Shown one piece after another: positions 10,820 to 20,125 of a DNA stretch of 60,000 bases. Where the stretch lies: NCBI GenBank assembly GCA_963575745.1, contig CAUYUJ010019615.1:412513-472512 (forward strand), given 5' to 3'. Below the pieces are notes generated by a model that was given only the letters and a program-made list of their open reading frames with translations, had not been told where the DNA came from and ran no database searches. The DNA is from Prorocentrum cordatum. Taxonomy: Eukaryota; Sar; Dinophyceae; Prorocentrales; Prorocentraceae. The position numbers were made by a program, and so were the translations under genes. Within the stretch, counting starts at the first letter, position 1; the number at the start of each line of letters is the position of its first letter.

Positions 10820-10970
10820 TCGCATAGTAAGGATGAACAACTTTTCGAGCCTACCCTTGCGTCCCTGCCCTTTCGGCCCATCCTTGGCGACTTTCGCTGG
10901 CCAGCCCTGTTCGAAAACACCAGCATGGCTTTCCAAGACCCTTGCATCCTTACCGCGCACTGTCATCATG
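10820..10970 (+). repeat. Foldback family FB-S, copy 1
   Basis: AGTAAGGATGAACAAC at the left and ATCCTTACCGCGC at the right, with TCGGCCCATCCTTGGCGAC inside. The same inner text is at 34010-34140, and related ends are at 15029-15188. Confidence 0.55.
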
Positions 10971-10991
10971 CGAGTGGACGGTAATGGAGGA

Positions 10992-11160
10992 AGGGGAATA
11001 TCATGGCGGGGGCCATGACGTCTCCCATATTTCATGGCGCCTCTTCTTATTTCATGGCGTCCACTGCCCCCCCCCCCGTCCGCGCACATGCCTCGGGCCA
11101 TGATTTCCCACCCACCCCTCTTGGACGCCCTCATCTTGGGCGCCCCCGGAGCAGCCCCTG
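10992..11160 (+). repeat. Dispersed repeat family R, copy 1
   Basis: ATATCATGGCGGGGGCCATG, then TTTCATGGCGCCTCTTCTTA, then a C run and CATGATTTCCCACC. A second copy lies at 15520-15665. The CATGGCGGGGGCCATG core is a near-palindrome. Confidence 0.65.
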
Positions 11161-11169
11161 GCCTCCTCC

Positions 11170-11320
11170 CCCCGGTACGATCGAAATGGGTACGGAAAGA
11201 ATGGGTACGAAGACCGACAGCAGTTCTTTTTCGTTTTGAAAAGGACTCGCTGTCGGTGTCGCCGCGGACAGGCCGCCTGCCCAAGAGCGGCCGCCTGCCC
11301 AACAGCGTCCGCCTGGAAGG
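11170..11320 (+). mobile_element. FB-F foldback element, right end missing
   Basis: GAAATGGGTACGGAAAGAAT, then GACCGACAGCAG and the GCCGCGGACAGGCCGCCTGC segment, as in the full copies at 13750, 36264 and 39439. The right inverted repeat is not found. Confidence 0.6.
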
Positions 11321-11864
11321 CTCGGGGCGAAAGCAGCGCCGGGCCTCCTGAGATGACCGTGGGGGGTGTTAAGAGGGCAGGGGGCTCAGAAGCGGATCCT
11401 ACAAGACTCGTCAAACATAAATAAACGGTTTTTGTTTTCGGTGCTTGTGTGGTGGGCGCTACTTCAATGCTGGCATGAGGTATTCGTCCCAGACGCAGAA
11501 GTGTCCGAAATCCGGCGGTACCCTCACAGCATTGAAGAACACGTTTTGTGACAAGTGCCCGAGCTATCGAGTGCCTCGATCTTGAACAGCGTTTCTAATT
11601 AGTTTTGACGAGGCTTGTGGGGTGGGTGATGTCTGGCCTGACCTGCCTTCCAAGTGGGTTGTGTTTGCCCGACGTAGATCAGGGCGCCCAGATACTTCCG
11701 CCCGGTGGGTTCCGCCCACGTCGACCAGATCTGTGCTCCACGTAGGCCAGACAGCTGAGGTCCGGGGCGAGAGCGGCCCCTGACCTCTTCCCCTGGTCCA
11801 CGGATGCCCGAGGCTCCTGGTCGCGGCCGACGAGATCGGTGGCGGCCGATGTCGCTTCAAACTC
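11321..11864. other. Unassigned intergenic or intronic region
   Basis: Mixed sequence without a convincing reading frame, tandem array or recognised repeat copy. Confidence 0.4.
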
Positions 11865-12005
11865 CGTTCCCGGTTGCGACCGTTTTGTCTCAATGTCGGT
11901 TCGCACCGGTCGGTCGCGACCGATTTTGGCATCGGTCGCTATCGGTCGCGACCGAGCGGAGTGCCGATCGGTCGGTCGCTACCGATCGCGACCGAGAAAG
12001 TCCGG
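11865..12005. repeat. GGTCGCGACC palindrome family, copy 1
   Basis: At least five overlapping GGTCGCGACCG/ATCGGTCGCTACC palindromes in about 130 bp. A second block is at 23897-24003. It is likely a foldback element or a cluster of protein-binding palindromes; no coding frame. Confidence 0.7.
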
Positions 12006-12184
12006 TGTCCACTGCTCTGGGCTGTGAGTGAGAGCAGCTCACGACCTCCTCGCGGCGTGGAAAACAATCACGACGGGCACTTGTTGGGTCTGCTCGGCCT
12101 CCGGGGCGGGCACCCTTCCTGGGACCAGGGACCGGCAACAGAACGATCGGGGTGAGGAGCTGGTCCCAGGGGTCGGAAAGAGCG

Positions 12185-13260
12185 CGTTCTGTAGTCGCTT
12201 GGAGGGGGGGGGGTTTGGAACCAGACCCCCCCCCCATGTTCGAACCCCCTCCCCTTCCCGTGAAGGGGGGGGTGGGTTTGAAACCCCCCCTACCTCTCCT
12301 CTCTCCCTCTCCTCGGCTGGCGGCGGCGGCGGCGGGGACGACGATTTGAAATCGGGCCGGCGCCGGCGCCTGCGGCGGCGGGCGGCGGCGGCGGCGGCGG
12401 GAAGGGTCGACGAGGACGACGGTGGTGGTGGTGGCGGTGGGTTGTGGTGGTGGCGGTGGTGGTGGTGGCGGTGGTGGTGGTTGTGGTGGTGTGGTGTGGT
12501 GGTTTGTGGTTGTGGTGGTGGTGGTTGTGGTGGTGGGTGGTGGTGGAGGCGATGGTGGTGCGGTGGTGGTGGTGTGGTGGTTTGTGGTGGTGGTGGTGGG
12601 TTGTGGTGGTGGTGGTTTGGTGGTGGTGTGGTGGTGGTTTGTGGTGGTGGTTGTGGTGGGTTGTGGTGGTGGTGGTGGTGTGGTGGTTTGTGGTGGTGGT
12701 GGTGGTGGGTTGTGGTGGTGGTAGCGGTGGTGGTTGTGGCGGTGGTGGTGGTGGTGTGGTAGACTGTGGTGGTGGTGGTGGTGGTGGTAGTTGTGGTGGG
12801 TTTTTGCTGCGGTGGTGATGGTGGGTTGTGGTGGTGGTGGTTGTGGTGGTGGCTGTGGTGGTGGTGGTGGTGGTGGTGGTTGTGTGGTGGGTTGGTGGTG
12901 GTGGTGGTGGGTTGAGGCGGTGGTTGTGTTGATAGTGGTGGTGGTGGTGGTTGTGGTGGTTATCGTCGCTGGTCCCCGCCGTCGCGGGCGCCAGCGCTGG
13001 CGATGCTGGCTGCCGCCACTGCTGGCGGCGCCGGCGCCACGGGGGAGGGATTTGAACCCCCCCCCCTTCGGCGCCACGGGCGGGGGGGGGGAGCGGGGTT
13101 GAACCCCCAACCCTTGGGCTGCCTCTGGTCATCGTCGCTGCGTCCCCGCCGTCGGCGCTGCTGGCGGCCGCCAGCGCCGGCGGGTGGGGGAGGGTTGAAC
13201 CCCCCACACCCCTTGGGAGGGGGGGGGCGAGGTTCGGGAGGGGGGGGGTTTGGGGGGATG
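12185..13260 (+). repeat. GTG array flanked by GGGTTTGAACCCC palindromes
   Basis: Core of (GTG)n with GTT interruptions at 12420-12955. Both sides carry CGGCGGCGGC-type tracts and short foldbacks of the form GGGGGGTTTGAAACCCCC (about 12272) and GGTTGAACCCC (13096, 13191). Long frames on both strands are Val/Gly- or His/Thr-rich and follow the array. A similarly built block with a GAC core lies at 51900-52500. Confidence 0.85.
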
Positions 13261-13749
13261 GGAGTCCCCTTGGTTTTGATCGACGGCGCCGAATGTTGGG
13301 GGGGGAGCCCACCTCCCGGCTCGAAGCGCGCCGCCGAATGTTTCCAAGGCAAGCGCCCGTGAAACGCGTTCTCTCAGGGGTCGAGACTTCCGGGGTCCGC
13401 GTACAGCAGCAAGCAAGTCGTCGCCAATCTGGCGATGAGCCATCCTTTCCTTACGTTTCCTTTGGTTCGGCAGGTGGTCGACAGGTCAACTTGGAAGGTC
13501 TGCGAAGGCTCTCGGCAGGCCTTCGGCGGTTTCCGGGCTGGTTCCCATCAGCTGCGCCTCGTCACGGGCGTTCCGCGGATGCTGGGATCTCCCCGAACGG
13601 CCGAACGAGGCCCGAGCTATCGCCCGAAAGCAGTCGGCGGCGAGCCATCAGCGTCTCGTCCCTGGCGTCGTTCGTCCTCTGCCTGGGCATCTCCCGCTTC
13701 CCGTTGCCGCGGCCAGGCCTGCCTCGACAGACGGGCCAAGATCGGGACG
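13261..13749. other. Unassigned region
   Basis: GC-rich text, including the CAGTCGGCGGCGAGCC stretch. No exon-like block passes the codon-bias test used elsewhere. Confidence 0.35.
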
Positions 13750-13948
13750 ATCGAAATGTGGACGGAAAGACGGGGCACAAAGACCGACAGCATCTCTTGC
13801 CCGTTTTGAGCAGGGCTCGCCGTCGGTGTCGCTGCGGACGTTCTCCATTTGAGGCAGAAAGACCGCCATTCCAATTGCGGCAGCTGTCGGTCTTGGACAA
13901 CATTTGCTGTTGGGCATCGTACCCTTTTGTTTCTGTGTCCAGATCGGG
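13750..13948 (+). mobile_element. FB-F foldback element (MITE-like), full length
   Basis: Left arm GATCGAAATGTGGACGGAAA then GGGGCACAAAGACC. Right arm TTGCTGTTGGGCATCGTACC then CTTTTGTTTCTGTGTCCAGA, the diverged reverse complement of the left arm. The interior resembles the 36264 and 39439 copies. Confidence 0.7.
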
Positions 13949-14057
13949 CGTTCGAACAGGAGGTGGCCCCCCGGGAGGGCTCAGGGGACCGATTTTGCTG
14001 AGCACATGCTGGCCGGGCGGATGAACCCCCGGCTGTCTCAGCCCTGTCTGCACGCAG

Positions 14058-14182
14058 CTGAGACCCTTTGCCGAGGCGACCTCTGGTGCGTGGCCCTCGC
14101 GAGGGCGCGCGGGGGCCGCGCCCACAGCACGCGGGCCGCCTCCCGCACCGCACGCAGCGATCGGCAGCCCGCGCAGCAGAGG
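14058..14182 (+). CDS. Possible exon, unknown protein
   Basis: After CACGCAG the frame gives ETLCRGDLWCVALARARGGR, then AHSTRAASRTARSDRQ, with nearly all third bases G or C. It would start in phase 1, like the proposed Hsp70 exons downstream. The CVAL..GGRA string faintly recalls the start of an Hsp70 ATPase domain, but is too weak to claim. The minus strand also has an open frame here. The 3' edge is unknown. Confidence 0.25.
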
Positions 14183-14574
14183 CCACTTGCCCAGTTCCCA
14201 AGTGCCCCCGGTCTCGTACGCTCAGCGAACACTGCTCTTTTGAAGCGGACCCAATGCGCATCAGCATTCACTGAAGTCGTTGTGGGAAGCACTGCTGGGG
14301 CGCTTTTCTTTATCTCAACCTGCCTCGAGAACAGCAAGGACAGCACGGCCCCGAGGAGGAGGAGAAGGAGGAGGAGGAGGAGGAACCCGTCCCCCGGCAG
14401 AGGTCCTGACGCCCGCGGGCGATGGCCGCGCCCAGACGGCCTGAGAGCGCTCTGCCGGCAGCTCGCCGGCGCCCGCGCGCGCCCGCGCAGGCGACGGAGG
14501 CGTTCGGCCGGCTTGGGCCCAGCGGTGCCCATCCCTCCACCGTCCCCAGACCCCTCGAGTCAAGGAAGAAAGTC

Positions 14575-14730
14575 ATGACGGGAGGTTCTTCGCTATGTAT
14601 TCTCAGCTTCTGGGAGCCCCTTCCAGGCCTCGGGACCGTCATAGATCGATTGGGGATGAAAAACCGGTCCTGGAGAATGGGTCGAGAACATTGTGGGTCT
14701 ATGTCATGGACAGATCATGACGTCGGGGGT
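14575..14730 (-). mobile_element. FB-A element, diverged copy
   Basis: CCAGGCCTCGGGACCGTCAT, then GATGAAAAACCGGTCCTGGA, matching the inner part of the FB-A element at 59666-59851. The terminal repeats are worn. Confidence 0.5.
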
Positions 14731-14853
14731 CTAGTATGTTTCTCAGAGGACCGCTGCTCGTCTTGGAGAGCCCTCGACGTGACGATTGGATTCTCCTCGA
14801 AATTCGTCCGTTTTTCATGTTCAGCCACGCGCAGATGGGGGGAGGGGGGAGTG

Positions 14854-14970
14854 GGGAGGGCTTCTTAGAAGCCCCCCTGCTTCTCAGAAGGCGCGGGCGG
14901 GCCTTATCTATAGATGTAAGGCCGGCGCCTTCTAAGAAGCTGCCCCCTTCTAAGAAGCCCTCCCCCCTCC
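14854..14970. mobile_element. FB-G foldback element, copy 1
   Basis: A near-perfect hairpin: GGAGGGCTTCTTAGAAGC and CTTCTCAGAAGGCGCGGGC on the left, GGCGCCTTCTAAGAAGC and CTTCTAAGAAGCCCTCCC on the right, around a TTATCTATAGATGTAAG centre. The same element is at 39301-39412. Confidence 0.8.
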
Positions 14971-15028
14971 CTCCACCCCCTGGTGCGCGCCGCCAGCATT
15001 TTTCCTTCTCCCGTTCTTCTACGCTCAA

Positions 15029-15188
15029 AAACCCTAATAAGGACGCGCGACTCTGCTCAGGGTACCCTTGCGTCCTTGCTCTTCCTTGCTTTTGCGTCCT
15101 TGAGGTTTTCGTCGCCCGCCGCCCCAAAGATCCCAACTTCGGCTTCCAAGGGTCTTGCGTCCTTACCGCGCGTCCTTGTTAGGGTTTT
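15029..15188. mobile_element. FB-S foldback element with AAACCCTAA ends
   Basis: Left arm CAAAAACCCTAATAAGGACG then CGCG; right arm CGCGCGTCCTTGTTAGGGTT then TTTG, about 24 bp of near-perfect inverted repeat. The inside repeats CTTGCGTCCTTG. The AAACCCTAA ends look telomere-like, but the element is internal and single-copy in that sense. Confidence 0.7.
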
Positions 15189-15249
15189 TGACTGTACGCT
15201 CGTCCTTCTCCCTCCCCTCTCCTCTCCTTCCTCCGTCCCTCACGTCGTC

Positions 15250-15515
15250 ACGTCCTTCTCTCGACGTGGGCGCCCCCCCCGCGGCGCCGGCTCTTTGCAC
15301 CCCGGGCCGAGGCGCGGCGGCCCCCGCGGGGGCCAGGAGCGGCGCCCCAAGAGGTGCGAGCCCCGCGCACAGCTGCGGGCGCGGGTGTGCAGGCGCCCTC
15401 CGTCCTATTCTTTTTTGCGCACGGCGTGCACCCCCAGAGGTCCTGGACCCCCGCCCGGGATGTTCTCTGTTTGCTTCTTGACTCGGGGGCGGGAAAGAGG
15501 AGGGTGATGACTGGG
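15250..15515 (+). other. GC-rich block with a weak exon-like frame
   Basis: Between about 15300 and 15400 one + frame has almost only G/C third bases and reads ERRPKRCEPRAQLRARVCRR. Frames on the other strand are also open, and no splice sites are compelling. I leave it as undecided sequence. Confidence 0.25.
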
Positions 15516-15519
15516 GGGG

Positions 15520-15665
15520 GGGATATCTCATGGCGGGGGCCATGAGATTTCCCCAGATTTCATGGCGCCTCTTCTTGTTTCATTGCGCCCCTGCCCCCCC
15601 CCCGCTGGACCGCGCACATGCCGCCGGTCATGATTTGCACCCCCCCCTCTTGGACACCCCCCTCT
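15520..15665 (+). repeat. Dispersed repeat family R, copy 2
   Basis: TCATGGCGGGGGCCATGAGA, then TTTCATGGCGCCTCTTCTTG, then a C run, as at 10992-11160. Confidence 0.65.
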
Positions 15666-16245
15666 TGGCCGCTCCCGATTGACGGTCTGCGGGCCTGGGG
15701 AGTTGCCCCAGAGTCCGAAAATTGAAGAGAGATCTTTGCAACGAGAAAATGCCAGGTTCCTCGTCGAAGCACCAATGGTCCGGGACCAGGTCTGCGTGGG
15801 GATCTGGATCCCAGGAGGCTCCCAGGAGCCTCGGGAGGGCAGTATCCCTCCTCCGTCGTCGACGCTTTGTTGTGGCGCGGGCCCATGAAGGGTTTGTCGA
15901 CCCCCCCCTTAAAGGGCTGACCTTTCATGCCGAGCCGTCTTTTTAGCGGTCCCAGAATCCGAGCGTACAGAAGTTGGCCGTCGCGATTTACTTGCGCCGC
16001 CATGGATCTGAGGGGAGGATCCCCACCCACCCGAGAACGCCAGGCGGGACCCCCCCAAGCAAGGGCACCCTTCGGGCCCGGCGGCCGCGGCTTGTAGTCG
16101 TCGTCCGTCGAAGACACGAGGCGAGATCCCCAGAGAGCACAGACACACTTAGGGCCTGGCGGCCGCGGTATGCAGGGCTTGCAAGGCTGTCCAGGAGCCC
16201 TTGTCTGTCAACCTGGCAATCCCAACCTGTTGGGTGGGAACTCGT
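15666..16245. other. Unassigned region
   Basis: Contains a worn FB-A-like stretch near 15670-15790 and the repeated phrase GGGCCYGGCGGCCGCGG at about 16075 and 16153. No gene is seen. Confidence 0.35.
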
Positions 16246-16249
16246 CGAT

Positions 16250-16590
16250 CCCTCCTCCTCCTCCTTCCCCTCCTCCTCCTCCTTCCCCTCCTCCTCCTCC
16301 TCCTCCTCCTCCTCCTCCTCCTCCTCTTCCTCCTCATGGCGCTTTCTGTACTTGCCTCTATGTTTCCAGTCTCGCTTCGACTCGTGAATTCCCCGACCCA
16401 GCCTATTCACGTCAGAAAGTCATCGATCAGTCGGGCCGACCAGCTGTAAGGCTGCCAGTGGACCAATTCAAGGATCAGCTCAGCTCTGTGCCTCCTCCTC
16501 GTCCTCCTCCTCCTCCTCCTCCTCCTCCTCCTCCTCCTCCTCCCCTCCTCCTTCTCCTCCTCCTCCTCCTCCTCCTCCTCCTCCTCACCC
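16250..16590 (+). repeat. Two CCT arrays
   Basis: CCT repeats at 16250-16335 and 16490-16590, separated by about 150 bp of unique text. Confidence 0.9.
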
Positions 16591-16650
16591 GGCGGCGGGG
16601 GAGCGGAATCCTTGTGCACTTTGGCTTTGTGCAGGCGCAAATTCCCAGTG

Positions 16651-16801
16651 TTAAGTAGGGCATGTCCCTATACATGGGGAAACTCAAGAATAGTCAAACA
16701 AATAATACGGGGACGATTTTTCGATTCTTTTCTGAATCTTCTGGGGTATTGTTTGGATTTGTCGTCCAAGCTCCGCCTGTAGGGGGACATGCCCGACCTG
16801 A
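16651..16801. mobile_element. FB-E foldback element with 8-bp target duplication
   Basis: Left end TTAAGTAGGGCATGTCCCTA, right end CCTGTAGGGGGACATGCCCG then ACCTGA; the ends are inverted repeats. The sequence TCCCAGTG flanks it exactly on both sides (16643-16650 and 16802-16809). An 8-bp duplication is typical of the hAT superfamily. There is no coding capacity, so it is a MITE-type element. Confidence 0.85.
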
Positions 16802-17045
16802 TCCCAGTGCCAGGCACCGGTCAGCACCCCAAGAGCCGGCGCCGCCTAGCGCGGGGCAAGGGCGGCCGTCAATCAACCAGCGGCCGCCCCCGGGGGAACG
16901 AGTTGCGCCAGCCAGGGCCTACTTATAGTCTCGGCTCGCGCGGGATCAGGACAGGGATCAGGGTTAAGACCTAGGCGGCCGCGTGCGTCGGCCGCCCCCG
17001 CCCAGCGCTGCCTCCTCCTCGTCCCCGTCCCCGTCCTCGTCCCCC

Positions 17046-17090
17046 TCCTCCTCCTCCTCCTCCTCCTCCTCCTCCTCCTCCTCCTCGCCA
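17046..17090 (+). repeat. CCT array just upstream of Hsp70 exon
   Basis: About 14 CCT units ending some 40 bp before the proposed 3' splice site at 17133; could act as a polypyrimidine tract. Confidence 0.85.
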
Positions 17091-17133
17091 TGGCCTCGGG
17101 CCACGAGACGTCCTCCTCGTAGCCTGCCGCTAG

Positions 17134-17211
17134 CGGAACAGGTCGTCGCGGTCGGCGCCGCCATCCAGGGCGCCGTGCTCACGGGGGAGATCCGCGACCT
17201 GATCTTGCTCG
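17134..17211 (+). CDS. hsp70: Hsp70 (DnaK-type chaperone), exon for end of ATPase domain
   Basis: The frame reads EQVVAVGAAIQGAVLTGEI then RDLILL. This is the highly conserved end of the Hsp70 nucleotide-binding domain (consensus DExVAxGAAIQGGVLxGxVxDxLLLDVTPL), closest in flavour to bacterial or organellar DnaK. All but one third base is G or C. I place the 5' edge after CCGCTAG (phase 1); an edge after CTCGTAG at 17122 would add LPL and is also possible. The 3' edge is CTCG^GAGGGG, a GA donor, leaving G to be completed by AC of the next exon to give the Asp of DVxPL. Upstream ATPase exons were not found in the window. Confidence 0.75.
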
Positions 17212-17544
17212 GAGGGGACCCTGCGGGGAGGAGGGGCCGAGGAGAGCAGCGTCTGCCCCGATCGAGGTTCTCTTGGACGGGCGTTCGCGTCTGGCTCGCG
17301 CGGCGCCAGATGACCAGAGGTTCCTGCCGCTCGTGGTTCTTCCGCTGTCCTCCTTGCCGCCTGTACCCTCGCTCTGCTCTTGTTGCGGCTGCCCACGCGT
17401 GGTGCTTAGGTTTTCGCGCCTGGCTGCCCAGGCCTTCTTACTATGCAGCACGAGGCCTGGGGTCTGGGTTGAGGTGCGTCGGGGGCACAAAGATGAGCAG
17501 AGGTTCATGGCCGCCCAGAGGCTTGCGTTCAGGTTCTACGGTAG

Positions 17545-17715
17545 AGGCGTTTGTTAAGGAGTAGTCCCAGGATGCGCCAGACCCTGGAGGATTTCTTATC
17601 CAATGAGGGCGGCGGTGATATCCATGGCCGATCCACGATTGGAGTTCCACTGGCTTCCAGACCCTGGAGTCCTTATCTAAGGGTTCCTTGTCCAATGTCC
17701 TCACCGTTTCTGTAC
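17545..17715 (+). repeat. Dispersed repeat family M, copy 1
   Basis: CGTTTGTTAAGGAGTAGTCC, CCAGACCCTGGAGGATTTCT, GATATCCATGGCCGATCCAC. The same order is at 52910-53100. Confidence 0.7.
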
Positions 17716-17871
17716 AGCCCGATGACAGGACAGGCCCAGGTGGGCCAGGATATCCTGCTCATGCATGCGCGGGCTGCTCATGCGCAGCGTGTTCAGCAGG
17801 CTGAGAGCGAGCCGTGATATACGAAGCCTTTCTGACTGCGTGCGAGGGGCCCAGGAGGGCAGAGCCAAGGA

Positions 17872-18000
17872 GGAGGAGGGAGGGAGGGAGGGAGGGAGGG
17901 AGGGAGGGGGAGGGGAGGGAGGGAGGAGGGAGGAGGGAGGGAGGAGGAGGAGGAGGAGGAGGAGGAGGAGGAGGAGGAGGAGGAGGAGGAGGAGGAGCCC
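17872..18000 (+). repeat. GGGA and GGA purine array
   Basis: GGGA repeats grading into GGA repeats. Confidence 0.9.
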
Positions 18001-18213
18001 CAGATCCCCTCGCGTCGTGAATGAATCGCGACGGCGGGGTTCTCCATATTCATCGGCTCCGGCGGCCCCCGCCGGACCCCCGGAACCGTCCGCGAGAGTA
18101 CTCCGGGCCAGAGGCCCGTCCGAGGGAAGGACCAGGTCCAGACATCTAGGGGCCCGCGCTGTGCACTGAAAGCAAGACAGAGCATGCCTGGGGCCGAGCA
18201 GGGCAATGCTGAG

Positions 18214-18248
18214 GTGGATGACGATAGTGATGATGATGGTGATGATGG

Positions 18249-18298
<50 letters not shown>

Positions 18299-18487
18299 GT
18301 GGTGGTGATGGTGGTGGTGATGATGGTGATGATGCTGATGCTGATGCTGATACTGATGCTGATGCTGATGCTGATGCTGCTGATGATGATGCTGCTGCTG
18401 ATGATGATGATGATCATGATGGTGATGATGATGATGATGACGACGATGATGATGATGATGTTGATGATGATGATGATGATGCTGATT

Positions 18488-18544
<57 letters not shown>

Positions 18545-18635
18545 CTGATGCTGATGATGATGATCATCATGATCATGATCAGGATCAGGATGATCATGAT
18601 GAGGATGAGGATGAGGATGAGGTTGAGGATGAGAT

Positions 18636-18672
<37 letters not shown>
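18214..18672 (+). repeat. GAT trinucleotide array
   Basis: About 460 bp of GAT with GGT, GCT and CAT variants. The long Asp-rich frame (and Met- and Ile-rich frames) is repeat-derived. Confidence 0.95.
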
Positions 18673-18674
<2 letters not shown>

Positions 18675-18675
18675 G

Positions 18676-18808
18676 ATGAGGAGGAGAGGAGGAGGAGGAG
18701 GAGGAGGAGGAGGAGGAGGAGGAGGAGGAGGAGGAGGGAGGAGGAGGAGCAGAGGAGGAGGAGGAGGAGGAGGAGGAGGAGGAGGAGGAGGAGGAGGAGG
18801 AGGAGGTT
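18676..18808 (+). repeat. GGA array
   Basis: Directly follows the GAT array; nearly pure GGA with two AGC interruptions. Confidence 0.95.
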
Positions 18809-18829
18809 TTGCCGCGCGCAACCCCGAGA

Positions 18830-19260
18830 TCCCAGCGTCGCAATGTTGCCCTGTTTCGGGCCCCGGGACCCTCACAGATCGATTTGGCTCGAAAGTTGCA
18901 GCAGAAAGACGGGGTCCAGGTCTCCGGCCGATTCTTTTTCTACGGTGCTGCATTTTCGTCGGGACGTCGGATCTCAAGGAAGGGGGTGGCGCGAGGGGGA
19001 GCGGTTTTCTAAGAAGAGAGGTGGTTTCTCGGAAGCCCTCCGTGCCTCAGAGAAGGCTATTGAGATACACACACGACAGGTGCTTCTTAGAAGAGCCCTG
19101 CCATCTAAAAGACCCTCCCGCCCACCCTGCCAGGTCGATTGGCGAATTCTATTTTTGTTCGACTCTCGAGATGGCGCCGCGGCCGCAATTGCTGCGGGCT
19201 GCGCTCGCTGGGTCTAGTCCTGGGGCGTTTTCACGCAAGGGTGTTTTTCGCCAGAGGGGG
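18830..19260. other. Worn foldback remnants, no gene
   Basis: An FB-A-like phrase (GGGACCCTCACAGATCGATT) near 18865 and FB-G-like TTCTAAGAAG and CTTCTTAGAAG phrases at about 19007 and 19083. No coding block. Confidence 0.4.
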
Positions 19261-19317
19261 TTTTGACCACCCCCGAGAGGGGTGAGGAACGAGGCGGAAG
19301 CGGGCCAGGTGCACGAC

Positions 19318-19590
19318 GGAAGGAGAATGAGGAGGAGGAGGAGGACGAGGGGGAGGAGGAGGAGAAGGAGGAGGAGGAGGAGGAGGAGGGGGAGGAGGAG
19401 GGAGGAGGAGGAGGAGGATGAGGAGGAGAAGGATGAGGGGGAGTTGGAGGAGGAGGATGAGGAGGAGGAAGAGGAGGAGAAGGAGGAGGAGAAGGAGGAG
19501 GAGGAAGAGGAGGAGGAGAAGGATGAGGGAGGAGGAGAACGAGGGAGGAGGATCAGGAGAAGGAGGAGATGGTGGAGGAGGAGGAGATGG
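19318..19590 (+). repeat. GGA-rich array
   Basis: GGA/GAG with GAT and AAG interruptions. Confidence 0.9.
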
Positions 19591-19599
19591 AGGATTGCC

Positions 19600-19960
19600 C
19601 CAGGGTGCCGTTCCTCATCATCTCCAGGAGGAGATGCAAGGGGGTAGGTTCTGTCTGGATCTTTGCCGTCCGATCTCCCTCCTGGAGATGCCCAGGGCGT
19701 CTGGCCCCGTGCGCCTGGTAGGCCCGCCTGGGATCGGGCCCGTTCGGCTGCCTCCCGGGCGGGGCCCGTGGCGCGCTGGCCTGCCGGAGCCGAACCCGTG
19801 GCGCTGGCCAGCTCTCAGAGGCGGGCGGGCCGAGACGACGGCAGGTGGCCATCGGAGGGCTCCCTCGTCGCCACGGCCCGGCCGGACGCAGCCTGGGAAA
19901 TTCGGGGGCTTTCGGGCCCCGGGAGGGGGGTCCCGCAGGGTGCCACGTGCGAAGCCTACC
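19600..19960. other. GC-rich spacer inside the proposed first Hsp70 intron
   Basis: Several frames are open on both strands, because stops are rare in this GC-rich text, but none shows a clear codon bias or known motif. Confidence 0.35.
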
Positions 19961-19967
19961 CTCGGGG

Positions 19968-20125
19968 GTGGACAGACCTCCTACCCTGACACGTCGATTA
20001 AGGAATTGGCCGTTTTCGGTTCGCGAGAGGGCGTCGCGGCCGTCATTTCTGCGGGCCCAGGTCCGTCGGTTTCTGGCTTAGGCCGTTTTCACTAAGGGGA
20101 GGTTTACTAAAGGGAGGTTCGTCCA
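19968..20125 (+). mobile_element. FB-J element (also at 20988-21145 and 22004-22163)
   Basis: GGTGGACAGACCTCCTACCC at the left, GTTTACTAAAGGGAGGTTCG then TCCACC at the right (inverted). Inside: GTTCGCGAGAGGGCGTCGCG. Related single copies are at 24487 and 47258. Confidence 0.7.

Noticed and set aside
11890-13312. Two minus frames of 340-406 codons rich in His, Thr and Pro
   Set aside because: They follow the GTG array; no motif and no codon bias outside it.
18184-19266. 360-codon Asp-rich + frame and 380-codon Ser/Ile-rich minus frame
   Set aside because: Both are read through GAT and GGA arrays.
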